From a virus: 46,773 nt of DNA. The DNA lies in the IMG/VR virus record IMGVR_UViG_3300044511_000163, positions 1 to 46,773 of that record. One strand, given 5' to 3'. Made by a program: the position numbers and the translations under genes. The notes below the pieces were generated by a model. The model worked only from the letters and a program-made list of their open reading frames with translations. It was not told the origin of the DNA and searched no databases. The first letter of the stretch is position 1. Each line of letters starts with the position of its first letter. Of the stretch, positions 15,273 to 25,900 are shown piece after piece.

Positions 15273-15566
15273 CTAGTCCACGGGTGGGACCTGCAACTCT
15301 GGATTCTGGGCGCGGAGCAGCGCGGCCCACGATCGCTGCTCGTGCATGGTCCAGCGATCTCTGTTCGAGGCGTCCACGTTCTTGCGTAGCTCGGCGATGT
15401 CCCAGCTCAACGTCTGTATCTGGTCGCCGATCTCGTCGCGGAAGTCAGCGAAGAACACGGTCGCGCGCCAGGTGAACGCAACGACCGGCCCGAGGGTAAG
15501 CATCACGACGCCGACTGGCACCAGTACCGTCCGGTCGAGCACGAACCTCTTGCTGTCGTCGGGCAT
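15273..15566 (-). CDS. Small membrane protein, 97 aa
   Basis: One long hydrophobic stretch (about residues 14-36, LVPVGVVMLTLGPVVAFTW) precedes a helical, coiled-coil-like segment (FRDEIGDQIQTLSWDIAELRK). The ATG at 15566 has GGAG upstream. The layout suits a single-pass inner-membrane protein with a periplasmic or cytoplasmic coil, such as an i-spanin-like or holin-regulating protein. This is an inference. Confidence 0.65.
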   Translation of the reverse strand: MPDDSKRFVLDRTVLVPVGVVMLTLGPVVAFTWRATVFFADFRDEIGDQIQTLSWDIAELRKNVDASNRDRWTMHEQRSWAALLRAQNPELQVPPVD

Positions 15567-15568
15567 GG

Positions 15569-15763
15569 CTACTCCAGGATCATCCACACGCCAGCGAAGA
15601 TGCCGAGCACGATGAAGCCGCAGAGCATGAACGTCAGCGCGTCGCGGTCATGGTGGGACGCCTTGGACCACGAGCGCCTGAACTGCGCGCGGATGCTGCG
15701 CTCCTGCTCCGCCTGCTCGGGCGAGCGGTAGGCGCAGTCGGCGGAATCCCAGCGAGAGGTCAA
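15569..15763 (-). CDS. Small C-tail-anchored membrane protein, 64 aa, TTG start
   Basis: The TTG at 15763 overlaps the upstream TGA (TTGA) and has a strong AGGAG ribosome site at proper distance, so I accept the rare start. The first 40 residues are charged; the last 20 (LTFMLCGFIVLGIFAGVWMI) are a membrane helix. No family is recognised. Confidence 0.6.
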   Translation of the reverse strand: MTSRWDSADCAYRSPEQAEQERSIRAQFRRSWSKASHHDRDALTFMLCGFIVLGIFAGVWMILE

Positions 15764-15978
15764 CTGGTTGGCTCCTTTTGGCCAGTGATGATGGCCGGTC
15801 CGGTAGAGGCAACGAAGTCTCTGAACGTCGCTATCCCGGTGCCCGTGCTGACCGCAGGCGCCCTCTTACCGGCCCGTCTGCTGGCCAGCGCGCCGATCAG
15901 TTCGTAGAGCAGATGGATGCCGACAAACAAGGCGCAGCCTAGCAGCGCCCCCAAGAGCTGACCTGCGACAGCGCTCAC
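15760..15978 (-). CDS. Membrane protein ending in a copy of the capsid-protein N-terminus, 72 aa
   Basis: Residues 5-30 are a hydrophobic helix (LLGALLGCALFVGIHLLYEL), followed by a short basic link (SRRAGKR). The last 27 residues contain IATFRDFVASTGPAIITG. The major capsid protein at 37867-39120 begins with ISTFNDFVASTGPTYVTG at residues 5-22. About 14 of 18 positions agree, and the DNA is similar too, with a core of 25 bases nearly identical. The GTG at 15978 overlaps the upstream stop. Function unknown. Confidence 0.7.
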   Translation of the reverse strand: MSAVAGQLLGALLGCALFVGIHLLYELIGALASRRAGKRAPAVSTGTGIATFRDFVASTGPAIITGQKEPTS

Positions 15979-16382
15979 TGGGGCGTCTCCGCCTTCTTCT
16001 TCTTGTTGGCCAGCGCGCCGATCAGCCCGGCGATCACCTGAGCACCGAGCATCGAGAGGCCGGGCGGCAGGCCAAGCAACGAGCCAGCCGCACCGGCCGC
16101 GCCTTGGACCAGCACTTCGCCCTTGGTGGGGATGTGCGTGGGGTCTGCGGCCCCAGGCGCCACGGTCACCGTTGCCCCGCCAGGCAACTCAGTGGTCACC
16201 GGCTCGGTCGTGCCGGCCGGCGGCGTGTAGGTCACGGTGCCGCCAGAGCCATCGACCACGACCGGCTGGCCGGCGGTGGGCGGGGCCTCGTAGGCGGGCT
16301 CGCTGAGCAGTGCGCAGGCCGCCGCGCCGACGGCTGCGAGGCAGCCGCAGGGGATGAGCCAGTCGAAGTGTCGCAGTCTCAT
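15975..16382 (-). CDS. Membrane protein with Pro/Thr-rich middle, 135 aa
   Basis: A basic start and a hydrophobic stretch with three cysteines (LIPCGCLAAVGAAACALL) could be a signal anchor or a weak lipobox. A Pro/Thr/Val-rich middle (about 35-85) looks extended. A second hydrophobic region with many glycines (95-125) ends in KKKK. ATGA coupling to the holin-like gene places it in the lysis cluster. It may be a lipoprotein spanin or a second holin component. No family match is visible. Confidence 0.65.
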   Translation of the reverse strand: MRLRHFDWLIPCGCLAAVGAAACALLSEPAYEAPPTAGQPVVVDGSGGTVTYTPPAGTTEPVTTELPGGATVTVAPGAADPTHIPTKGEVLVQGAAGAAGSLLGLPPGLSMLGAQVIAGLIGALANKKKKAETPQ

Positions 16383-16561
16383 GCCTCACCACCTGACTTG
16401 GCGAACGTGCGTGCGATGGCGTAGCAGCAGGCGACGAGCGAGAGCCCGGCCAGCGCGACCATACGCACTCCGGGGTCCGGGTCCTCGACGCCGTAGCTGG
16501 CGACAACGACTGCGACGCCAGACGCGGTGACGAACTCCGTGGACTTCCATCCGGGTTTCAT
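16379..16561 (-). CDS. Probable holin, two membrane segments, 60 aa
   Basis: The product begins KPGWKSTEF, followed by two hydrophobic helices (about 10-25 and 33-51) and a short charged tail (FAKSGGEA), a common layout of small phage holins. A near-perfect ribosome site AGGAGGCC lies 5-10 bases before the ATG at 16561, stronger than that of any neighbour, so high expression is expected. It heads a run of membrane-protein genes. A holin would form lesions in the inner membrane at the time of lysis. The lytic enzyme it would release is not evident. Confidence 0.6.
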   Translation of the reverse strand: MKPGWKSTEFVTASGVAVVVASYGVEDPDPGVRMVALAGLSLVACCYAIARTFAKSGGEA

Positions 16562-16571
16562 GTTTGGCCTC

Positions 16572-16997
16572 CTAGGAGAGCGTAATCAGACAGTTGACGT
16601 TGCGCACGATGTAGAACGCCGCGCCGCCCGTCAGGGCCAGGCGGTACTCTACGCGGTTCCGACGCCCACCACGGAAGCGGTAGTGCGCCTGGGCCGTGAT
16701 GGTGTGCTTGAATGTGTACCCGATGCTGTCAGTGATCCAGTCCGTGCCCGTCTGGAGAGCGGCGTAGAAGGGCGGACTGGCGGCTGCGTTGCCCAGCAGC
16801 ATGTAGACAGGCTCGGACGGGTCCGTGGCCATCGCGTCCCAGATGCGCAGCTCCCAGGAGGCGAAGCTGCTGGTGAACAGCGTGGCCTTGTCGGCGCTCT
16901 CCAGGCGGGCAAAGGTCGTCAGGTCCTCGCCGTCCAGAAGCGAGACGGCATCGGTAAGCCTCGCCACTACCCCACTGGCCTGCAGTGCGCCGGTCAT
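16572..16997 (-). CDS. Small beta-rich virion-like protein, 141 aa
   Basis: The ATG at 16997 overlaps the stop of the giant gene (ATGA). The sequence is strand-rich with Arg/Tyr pairs and no membrane segment, similar in style to the small beta proteins at 28624-29585 and 34174-35053. It sits between internal virion proteins and lysis genes. A tail or fibre-tip role is plausible but unproven. Confidence 0.6.
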   Translation of the reverse strand: MTGALQASGVVARLTDAVSLLDGEDLTTFARLESADKATLFTSSFASWELRIWDAMATDPSEPVYMLLGNAAASPPFYAALQTGTDWITDSIGYTFKHTITAQAHYRFRGGRRNRVEYRLALTGGAAFYIVRNVNCLITLS

Positions 16998-19900
16998 TGG
17001 CTAGCTCCAGTGCTGACGGTACCGCGCGCCCGCAGGCGCTCTCTGAGGCTGAGCTTGACGACCTCGGCCTGCTTGGACAGCTCTTTGGCGGTGGCTGACA
17101 TGGCTTCGTCCAGGGCGCGCGACCGCGACTCTAGCGCCTTGAGAGCCGCCCTCGCAATAGAGGCCATCTGGAGCGTCATGCTGGCCCGCTTGTCCGTGGC
17201 CCAGGCGGCCGTTCTGAGCACGCTCAGGCTGGCGATGGCGGTCTTGGCGTCCTCAAGCATCAGCCGCTCTGCGCGCTCGCCTTCCGTCTCCTGGTGCAGA
17301 TAGGAGTCCTGGCGCGCGTAGGCGTCCTCCAGCCGGTCGTAGAGCTTGGAGACCGAGTACGGCCGCGTCCCGGCCTCGCCGCCAACGCGCATGACCCGGC
17401 CCAGGATGGTGATGTCGGCCGGCTCCCACTGGCGCAGCTTGGAGTCGCCAGCGAGCACGTCGGCCAAACCGAGCGCGTCTGTCGCCACGCCACCAAAGAC
17501 GTTCTTGATGAGGTGGTCTATGCGCAGCGGCGAGGCGTGCTCAGGGAAAGTCTTGCCCAGCCACACGGCCAGGCCGCTTGTGTATTCGTTGAACTGGCCT
17601 CCCGCCGGGCCAGTCTCCGTGAGCGCCCGTGGGACGATCGGGCGCTTGGTGTAGAGGTCCACGTTGCGCGCCTGCTCGTAGGCGATCTTGGCTGTGTGCG
17701 GTATCAGCGGCGGCGCCAAGCCAGCCATGCCAACGCCGATAGACCGCATGGCCAGCCCTTTGTCTTCCTTGTAGAGCGCGTCCAGGAGCATCAGCGGCAT
17801 CATCACCAAGCATCCGATCTCCGGAGGGATCGGGATGCGCACGAGCTGTCTTGCCTTCTCGCCAGGCACGCGCACAGGGAACCAGATGTTCCGCATGCGC
17901 TCCTCGGGATCCAGCTCGTTCCACCAGTCGTCGTCTTTGTGCCGCCACCACAGGGCCACAACGAACGCCTGCATGGCGGCGACGCGAGCGGCGAACTGCG
18001 CCGGATCCCGCCGCGCTGCACGAACGAATGCGCGGACGCCCTGGATGGAGGGGTTGAAGAACGGGACGTACTGGTTCCACACGGCCCCGAGCCGGCCAGC
18101 GGCGGCGAAGTCAACGGTCACTTCGCGGCCGGCGAGCATGGCGTCGATCATCACGTCGAACGTCATCGGATCGCCCGGCTTCCATCCGTGCTGCTCAAGA
18201 GTCAGCCGCATTTCGAGCGCGCGCGGGACGTTCTCGCTGAACTGCAGCACGTCGCGCACGTAGTCGATGAACGCCTGGCACAGATGCGTCCACGAGCGCA
18301 CTTCGAGCGCCTGTCGGGCCAGGGTCTTCGTCAGGCTGCGCGCGTAACTGCGGCTGTGAGGCAGGTCGCCACGCAGGCTGGTCGCCATCCCGATGCCCAT
18401 GCGATCGTAAAGGTCCAGAATCTCGCTCTTGCCAATACGGCCGCGCGTTGCAGCGCGCACGAAGGCTCGTGGGTAGAGCCCCATGTACCAGCGGACCATG
18501 CGGAACAACTGGAAGATGTCGCCGCGCGTCGTCATGTAGAGCGTTAGCGCGTCGCGCAGCGGTCCCGTAACAAGCGCGAAGCTGGCCCGGAGGCCAGTGA
18601 CACCGAGCTTGAACAGCGTTGCCGGGTGCTTCCACAGCCAGCGTATGATCCAGTGGACATCGGCAGGGTTGGCGCCCATCAGCGCTTCGAGCACGCCGGG
18701 GTCCACCTGATACATCTGGACTGCGCCATCGTCGCCGTAGCGGAACAGGATGGCTTCGCCAGTTTTGGCCTTGTAGAGCGGCGCGTGGAACGTGACGATC
18801 CGCGCCAGCGTCTTGCGCAACATCTGATCGACGTACGCCTTGATCTCATCCGCGCTCATGTCCTCTGTCACGCCATGGGCGATGGCTTGCTGGAGGATCT
18901 GCGCACGGATCTGCTCGATCGACTGGAGCGGCTCCAGGCCAGCGCGACGCAGTTCATCGTTCGCTGCTTCCAGGACATCCTCGATCGAGGCGTGATACGC
19001 CTCGGCGATCTCCGGGCTGACCGGCTCGATGATCGAGCCAGAGCGCGGAGTGCTGCGGCCCCATTCGAGCAGAGCCGTGATAACGGCCTCCCGGTGCGCG
19101 CGCTCCACCATGCGCTCCGTTTCGGCGACCAGCCCCTCAATCGGGTCCATCTTGAGCCTGCGCATGGACCCGTGTAGGTGGGCCACCAGCCCGCCGGGCT
19201 CGCCTCGGTAGTTGCGCGCCTCTTTCTCAAGCTCTGAGAACTCGCGCTGCAGAGAAATGTAGTTGCCGCCGGTCAGATCGTAGCCGAGTGCGGCGGCAGC
19301 CCTCGCCATGCGCTGCTCGCTCTCGCGGATGTTCTCAACGACGCTGGCGAACATGCTGCTTGCTTGAGCGCAGTAGTCGAGCAGCCCTTCGTGCCAGTCG
19401 TAGACGGCTGCGGCGATTTCAGCGAATGTCTTGTTGCCAGCCTTGGCTTCATGCAACTCGCCAAAGATCGTGCGCGCGTCATGGATGGTAAGCCCGGCGT
19501 CGCGTCCGCCTTCTGCGGCCAGCGCAATAGCGCGCCGCGCCCAAAGGTACAGCATGAACTCGCGCCCAAGGTCCGCGTCACGAACCGGCTTTAGGATTTC
19601 GCGCAGGCCGGGGTCGCCAGTGCCCTGCGCATTCAAGTCGATCATCCCTTTATCGACCATGTAGCGCGCGCGCTGGCGGTGCGACCCGCGAAACGCCTTG
19701 TATATCTCGTAGGGCCGCTTAGCTGCCCTGAGCGCCCAGCCGGTCTCGATCCAGTCCATCATAAAGCGGCGCAGCGCAGCCCTGGCTGAGAAGCGCCGCA
19801 TGCGCTCAAGGAGCGTGTCCCAGGAGGCGATCGACTTCCCAGCGCGCTCCTGCGCGCCTTGCTTGCGCCAGGCCGTAGCACGAACGCGGGCGCGCTCGAC

Positions 19901-22900
19901 GCGCCGCCCAAGCTCGGCGTTCTCCTTGAACAGCACGTCGCGCAACCAAGCAACAGCGTCCGGAGCGACCAGTTCCGGCTTGTCGGTGTTCAGGTAGTGC
20001 GCGAAAAACTCGGCCCATCCTTCGCGCACCTGGAGCCAGTGCTTAGCGTTCGGATAAAGCGCGAGCCCCAGCTTGTGAATCTGTTGAGCCGCCTTTGCGG
20101 TGACTTTCGGCGGCACCCACACGGGCGACTCGTCGCCAATCTTCCAGTTGTTGAGCGCGTCGTCGAGCGCGTGGCCGAGCTCGTGCGACGCCGTATACAC
20201 GTCGTTGTGCCGACGCATACGCACGACCGCCCAGAGGAGCTTGAAGATGCCGAGGGCCTTGCGCGATCCCGGCCCGAGCCGGCCGTGCCGGATGGGCGTC
20301 TCGACACCATGCACGGCAGCGATGGCGTGGTTGATGGACGCGATCACGTCCCTTGCCGAGACAGGGCCGCCTTCGGGCATCTTCTCGGGCGCTTCGGCAA
20401 CGCCGGCCAGGCCAGAGGCGATCGGCACGCCCTCGCCTGGGTGCGACATCCGGGGGCTGGCTTCTGCTGAGCGCCTTTGCTTTCTCTGCTCGACCTCCTC
20501 AATCGGGTTCTGGCTGGGCCGTCCCATGCGATCCGGGTGACCAGGAGGTAGGAAGCGCGCCATGGAGCCAGACACGCTGAGGCGCAGCGTGTCGATGACC
20601 TTCGATTCCGCGCCGTTGTCAGCCTCTTCGGTCTCTCCGTCGATCGCCGAGATCACGCCGGCAGGGTCGATCTGTTGCTCGCTACGCCCGGTCGCCACCT
20701 GGATGGCGCCGTCCTCGTCGAATGAGTAGTCACCGCTCACGGCTCCAGCGAGAGCCGAGTCCACGCCGCGCACGATGGCGCCCATGTCGCGCATGCGGGC
20801 AGCAATCCTGGGGCGCAGGGTCGCCTGCTCGAACGGCACCTGCTCAGCGACCAGCCACTCGACGTAGGCTTCGGACTGCATCCCGTAGCGACAAATGCGC
20901 GCGTTGACCTGCGCAGCGCCGGTCGCGGTCCACGGCAGGTTGATGTTCACCTGCCCGCGCGGCCTGTTGCCCACGGTGTCCTGGAGCGAGAGTCCGGTGC
21001 CTCCCTTGGCCATGGTGCAGATGAGCACCTTGAGCTTGCCGTCCAAGAACTCGCGCTTGGCGGCCGTCGCTTCGGCTGCCGACACAGCGCCGGTGTAGAC
21101 GCCGCACTGCTGTCCGAACTTCGCCTGGATCATCTCCGCCGTGGAGGGCAGTTCCACGTCGATCCCGGCATCGTGGAACGCTTTGGCGATGGCGATGATG
21201 CTGGTTGCGAACGGCGGTGGGCCGGCTTCACGCCCAGCCTTCCACTCGTCGTACATGGCCCGCATTTGCGGGTATGTGTAGAGCGTGTCGCTCTTGATCT
21301 TGCCGCCGTGGTACTTCACCCAGCCGTCGGACAGGCGGAAGCGGCCAACGTGGCGGTCGGCTTTGGTCTCGACGAAGACGACGACCTGGCGCCCGGCGTC
21401 AAGGTGTGACTGGATTCGCTCCAGGGCCGCCTCGATCTTCGACGCCTCAAGAATGCGCTTGAGAAGCCCAGCGGCGTGCATGCGGATTGTGCGATTGTGG
21501 GAACCGGCGCCCGCCAGGGCCGCCTGGTAGGCGTCCGCCACGCGGTAATACAGGTCGAGCAACTCCGCGTTCGCTTTGACCGAGCGCAGCTCGCACGTCA
21601 CCTTGTCTTTGGGGAGCCGCGCGTCGCGCTGGGTCATCAGAGCGCGGCGCGAGAACCAGTTGCGCGCTTGAGTAAGGAGCGTCCCCCGCACGCTGCCAAG
21701 CGGCCAATAGAGCGTGCCTTCGGTGCCAGAGGCATCAGATGGCTTCTTGCCGCCCTTCACCTTGGCGCCGAATGTCTTGGCCCACTCAACAAACCCGCCC
21801 GTATCTTCGCCCTCGAACACGCCGGTCGCGGCGAGGTAGCGGCACTGCACGGGGTTCTCGAACGGCGTGGCAGACGTGAACAGCGTGAAGCGCGCGTTGG
21901 CCATGAGCTTTTGAGCGGCAGCGCCCTGCGCCGACATCACGTTCTTGATGTTCTGAGACTCGTCGAAGATCACGACGGCGCCGGTAGCGTCGGGCACAGC
22001 GCCGGCTCCGAGCGCGTTGTATGTGACGAACTGGACGCCCTCCAGCCCGTAGTCGTTGAGGTCGCCCTTGATCTGCTCGATGAGGTCCTGGTTCATCGTC
22101 GCGTAGATGAACCGCTTTGCGCCGCGCTTGCGCATTTCGCGGATCGCTCCACCGAGAACGAACGTCTTTCCGGTGCCGGCCTCGTTGGCCAGCAGGAAGC
22201 ACGCCTTCTGCTTCACGTAGCCGAAGACGGCCAGGGCAACGTCGCGCACTTGGTCGGCCAGCACGTCGGGCGGGATTCCGTGCTTTGCGCCGCGCATGAT
22301 GAGCGCTTCGGTCTCGGGGGAGACGTACTCGCCGACATTGGCCGCCTGTAGGCGCTCGTCGTCACGGCGGCCGTCCTTGTCGCGCGCCCTGGCATACTTC
22401 TCTTGTTCGGCGCGCGCCTTGGAGGTTATGACCTCGCCTTCCGGCGTCACCTGGCCGCGCGCGATCAGCTCGCGGCCAATCCTGATGATGGGCGGCGTTT
22501 GGCCAAGAGCCTCGTTGGTATAGAAGACCCAGCGGCGCTGCTGGCTGTCCCAGCGCCCTCCGATGTCGCGCAGGAGATCACGAAACGGCTTGGTGTTGCC
22601 AGAGACGTACGACCAGCCCGAGTACGGGCCAGTTATCACCATGCCCGACGCACGGGTGGCTTTGGCCGCCTTCTCGTCGCCTTCCTTTTTCTGCTCCTCG
22701 GCGCGGCGCTCCTTGCGAAGCAAGTCTGCGATCTGGGCTGTCGGATCGTGCCCGGTCGTCAATCTGCGGAAGTGCTCGTTGCCGATGGTGTACGGCGGGA
22801 GCAGTCCGAGGCTGTTGAGTAGCGACTTGTTCTCGCTGAGCTTGCCCGTCACGGCGTAGAACTTGGCGCCGGACTTGGTGGTGCGCTCTACGACGCGCAA

Positions 22901-25900
22901 TCCCTCGCTGGCCAGCAGCTTGGCGTCCTTCTCGTGCTGGCTCAAGCCTCCGCCTTCGTCGCCGGGCGCACCTTCTTCCGATGGCGTCTCTGACTCCTGC
23001 TCGTCCGGATCGCGGTCGTTGCGGTCAGCAAGATCGGATGGCGGCAGCCCATCGCTGATCTTCGCGCAGTCGGCCTCGCTGGTCATCTTGGAGCGCACCG
23101 CCGGCCCGACCATCCCGCGCGCCATCAGCCAGGCCGGCATCAGGTAGCGGTCGAGCTGAGCGCCGTACATGGCGCGGCACGCCTCGGTGAACTTGCGGAA
23201 GTCGCTCGTACCGCCGTCCACCGCCATGGCCCTGGCCAGCTCGGCGGCAGCAGCGATGAGTTCCGGGTCCCATTCCGTGTTGGCCGCTTCGGTCGCGGCC
23301 ATGCCCAGCTCGGTTACGGCACTTTTGGTGGAGTCTGGCCCATCTCCGAGCTTCTTGACCTTCTTGGCTCTGCGGCGGCCTGTTTTGCCTTCCCGTACAG
23401 ATTCGCCCGGCACACCGCCACCAGCGCCTTCTGCATCGCCTCGTTGAACGCGCGCGCTCGATGACCGGAACTGGGCGGTGAAGATTTCTTTGGCTCGTTC
23501 TTCAATCGACTTTCCTTCTGATCCGAAGATGTCCGTCTGACCGCTGGCAAGATCGTCGGCAGTCTGAGCCAACGCGCTCATCCTCGCCGCGAACGCGCCG
23601 GCCGTGTCGTCGCTCATGGCAATCGCAAGCTCGACCGCCATCCGGTCTTCCTGCCACGCCTCGGGCGTGATGCTCTGCTGGCTCACGGCTTGCTCGACGC
23701 TCGTGCCAGAACGGCGCGCGAACACCTGGGCGTCGAGCGAGTTCAGGAAGATCGTCGAGAACTCAGACCACCGCGACTTGAGGCGCACAAGGTACGGCAG
23801 GGCCTTGATGACCTGCTGGCGCGTCGCATCCGACATCTCCTCAAGGCGCCGCACATCGTTCACGACCGAGCCGAGCAGTGCCGATTCGATTGTCGCCTTG
23901 GCTGCCGCCGTCGGCTTCGGCGGCAGGCCGGCGCGCCCACTCGGCTCGATCATCGAAACGATGTCGGACTGATCGAGCACCCCGGATTGAACGAGGAGGA
24001 TGGCGACGTTCTTCCATCCGGCCGGGTTGTTCAGCGTCTCCGCAAGCGTGCCGTCGCCGATTTCGGCGGACAACGCCGACGCAGCTTCGGCAGTCAGCTT
24101 GCGGCCACGCGACACGGCCTCGGTCGTCGCCGTCTTGGCCGTCGTCAGCGGCTTGTTCAGTTCGCGCGAGAGGCTGCCGGGCTCTCCCTCGCGGCCACGT
24201 TCGACGATGCGGACGAGCACGGGGTTGGCGATCCCTGCCGCTTGCGCCTCATCGACGCCGAACTGGGAGGCCACGGCCAGAGTCGATTCACGCAGCCGCG
24301 TCGCCTGTTCTTGGCCGCGCGAGTAGGCGAGCTGGACCGCCATCGAGCGCGCGTTGCCGCCGAGGACCACGCCGCCCTCCGTCACGATCGGCGGACCGTC
24401 CACGGCCGTCGGGGTGTCCGTGACGAGCAGGCTGGGCTTGGGGTTCCTGGCGATCGACTCCACGGTCTCCCGCGAAGCCGCGCCAGCCGTGGGGTCCTCG
24501 TAGGGCCGCTCGTTGATGTCGCCAGCCGGGTTGCGCCTGAACCCCTGGCGCGCGTCGTGAGAGGGCACGAGCGAGTCGGCCTCGACGATGGCATAGGTCA
24601 CGGGCAGCGACCGATTCTCTGGCAGCTCAAGCGACGCCTGCCGACCGCGCGGCCCGGTGAGCTTGGCGCTTGCAGGAGCCGCAGCCGCAGCGGCCTCTGG
24701 CTCCTGCGGCGCTGGCGCAGCTTCCTCAACTGGCTGCGGCTGTTCGGCCGGCGCTTCTTCCTGTGTAGCAGCCGGCGCCTCCTGGGCGGCCGGCTCTGCG
24801 GCTGGCGTCGTCTCCGGCGCGGCTTCCGTCTCAGCCGCCGGCCGCTTCTTGCCCAAGAGCTTTTCCAGCCGCGCCCTGGCCTGCCGGACAGATTCAGGAA
24901 CCTCTGGTTCGGCCTCGGGCTTCGCCTCTTCGGGCGCGGTCGGTGCCGGAGGAACTTCCTCCTCATCTTCTTCTTGTTGCTCCTCCTCTGGCGTAGGCGC
25001 AGGCGGCGTCTCCTCCTGCACGGGGGCCGGCTCGAAGTCCTCCGGATCGCCTTGCGGCGGCGCGGACTCCTCCGGCTTCTCGGGCTCCTTGGGCTTCTCG
25101 GGCTCCTTGGGCGTCTCGGGCTCCTTGGGCGTCTCGGGAGGCTCGGCGGCGGGCTCTGGCTCGACTGGCCCCTGCGGCTCCGGCGCAGCGCCCTCCTCCG
25201 GCGTAGGCTCGGGCGACGGCGTTGTGGGTTCCGCCGTAGTGGGAGCGGCCGGCGCGGGCTCTGGCGGGACGCCAGCTTTGGGCTGCGTGCCGCTGGGCGG
25301 TCGAGTCTTCTTCTTCGGAGCAAGGAGAATGTCCGCAACAGCCGCCGTGCCGCTGGGGAAGGCGAAGGCCGTTGCCATCACGGCCAACTCCCTTCTCGAC
25401 GGGATGACCTTCTCCCAGCCCTGGAGACCGGCCGCTGCGCGCAGAAAATTGCTGAAAATCTCTTCGCCTATTTCCACAGCGATGCCGTGGTAGGCGAACT
25501 TGTTGAGCAGCACGTCGCCGATGATCCTGGAGGCGCTCTCCTTGCCGGCCTTGGCCATCGCCCAACGGATCACGTCGGATTGGAGCTTCGTGATCTTGTT
25601 CACGAACGGGATGTAGTCCGCTGCTCCGCCAGCGCGCTCGCCTAGGAACTCGATCGTCTGATTGAGCCAGGCGCGTGGAAGCTGCTCCAGGAATGTCGTG
25701 GTTTGGTTGGCCAGCGCGAAGTAGAAGGTATCGCCGTCGATGCCGGCCTCGCGGATCTCAGGGATCGTCGCTTCGAGCGCCTCGGGCATCCAACGACCAG
25801 TGACCGCCGCTGCGGCGGCGGAGTTCACTGTGGCACGCAAGGCCGCGTCGGCCGCTTTGAGGCTAGACTTTCCAGCTACATTCACCACCTCTTTTGCCGC

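Noticed and set aside
23690-25645. 651-codon + strand frame opposite the giant gene
   Set aside because: It is the mirror of the Pro/Glu-rich linker and neighbouring coding sequence; Arg/Leu/Gly-rich with no motif or ribosome site.
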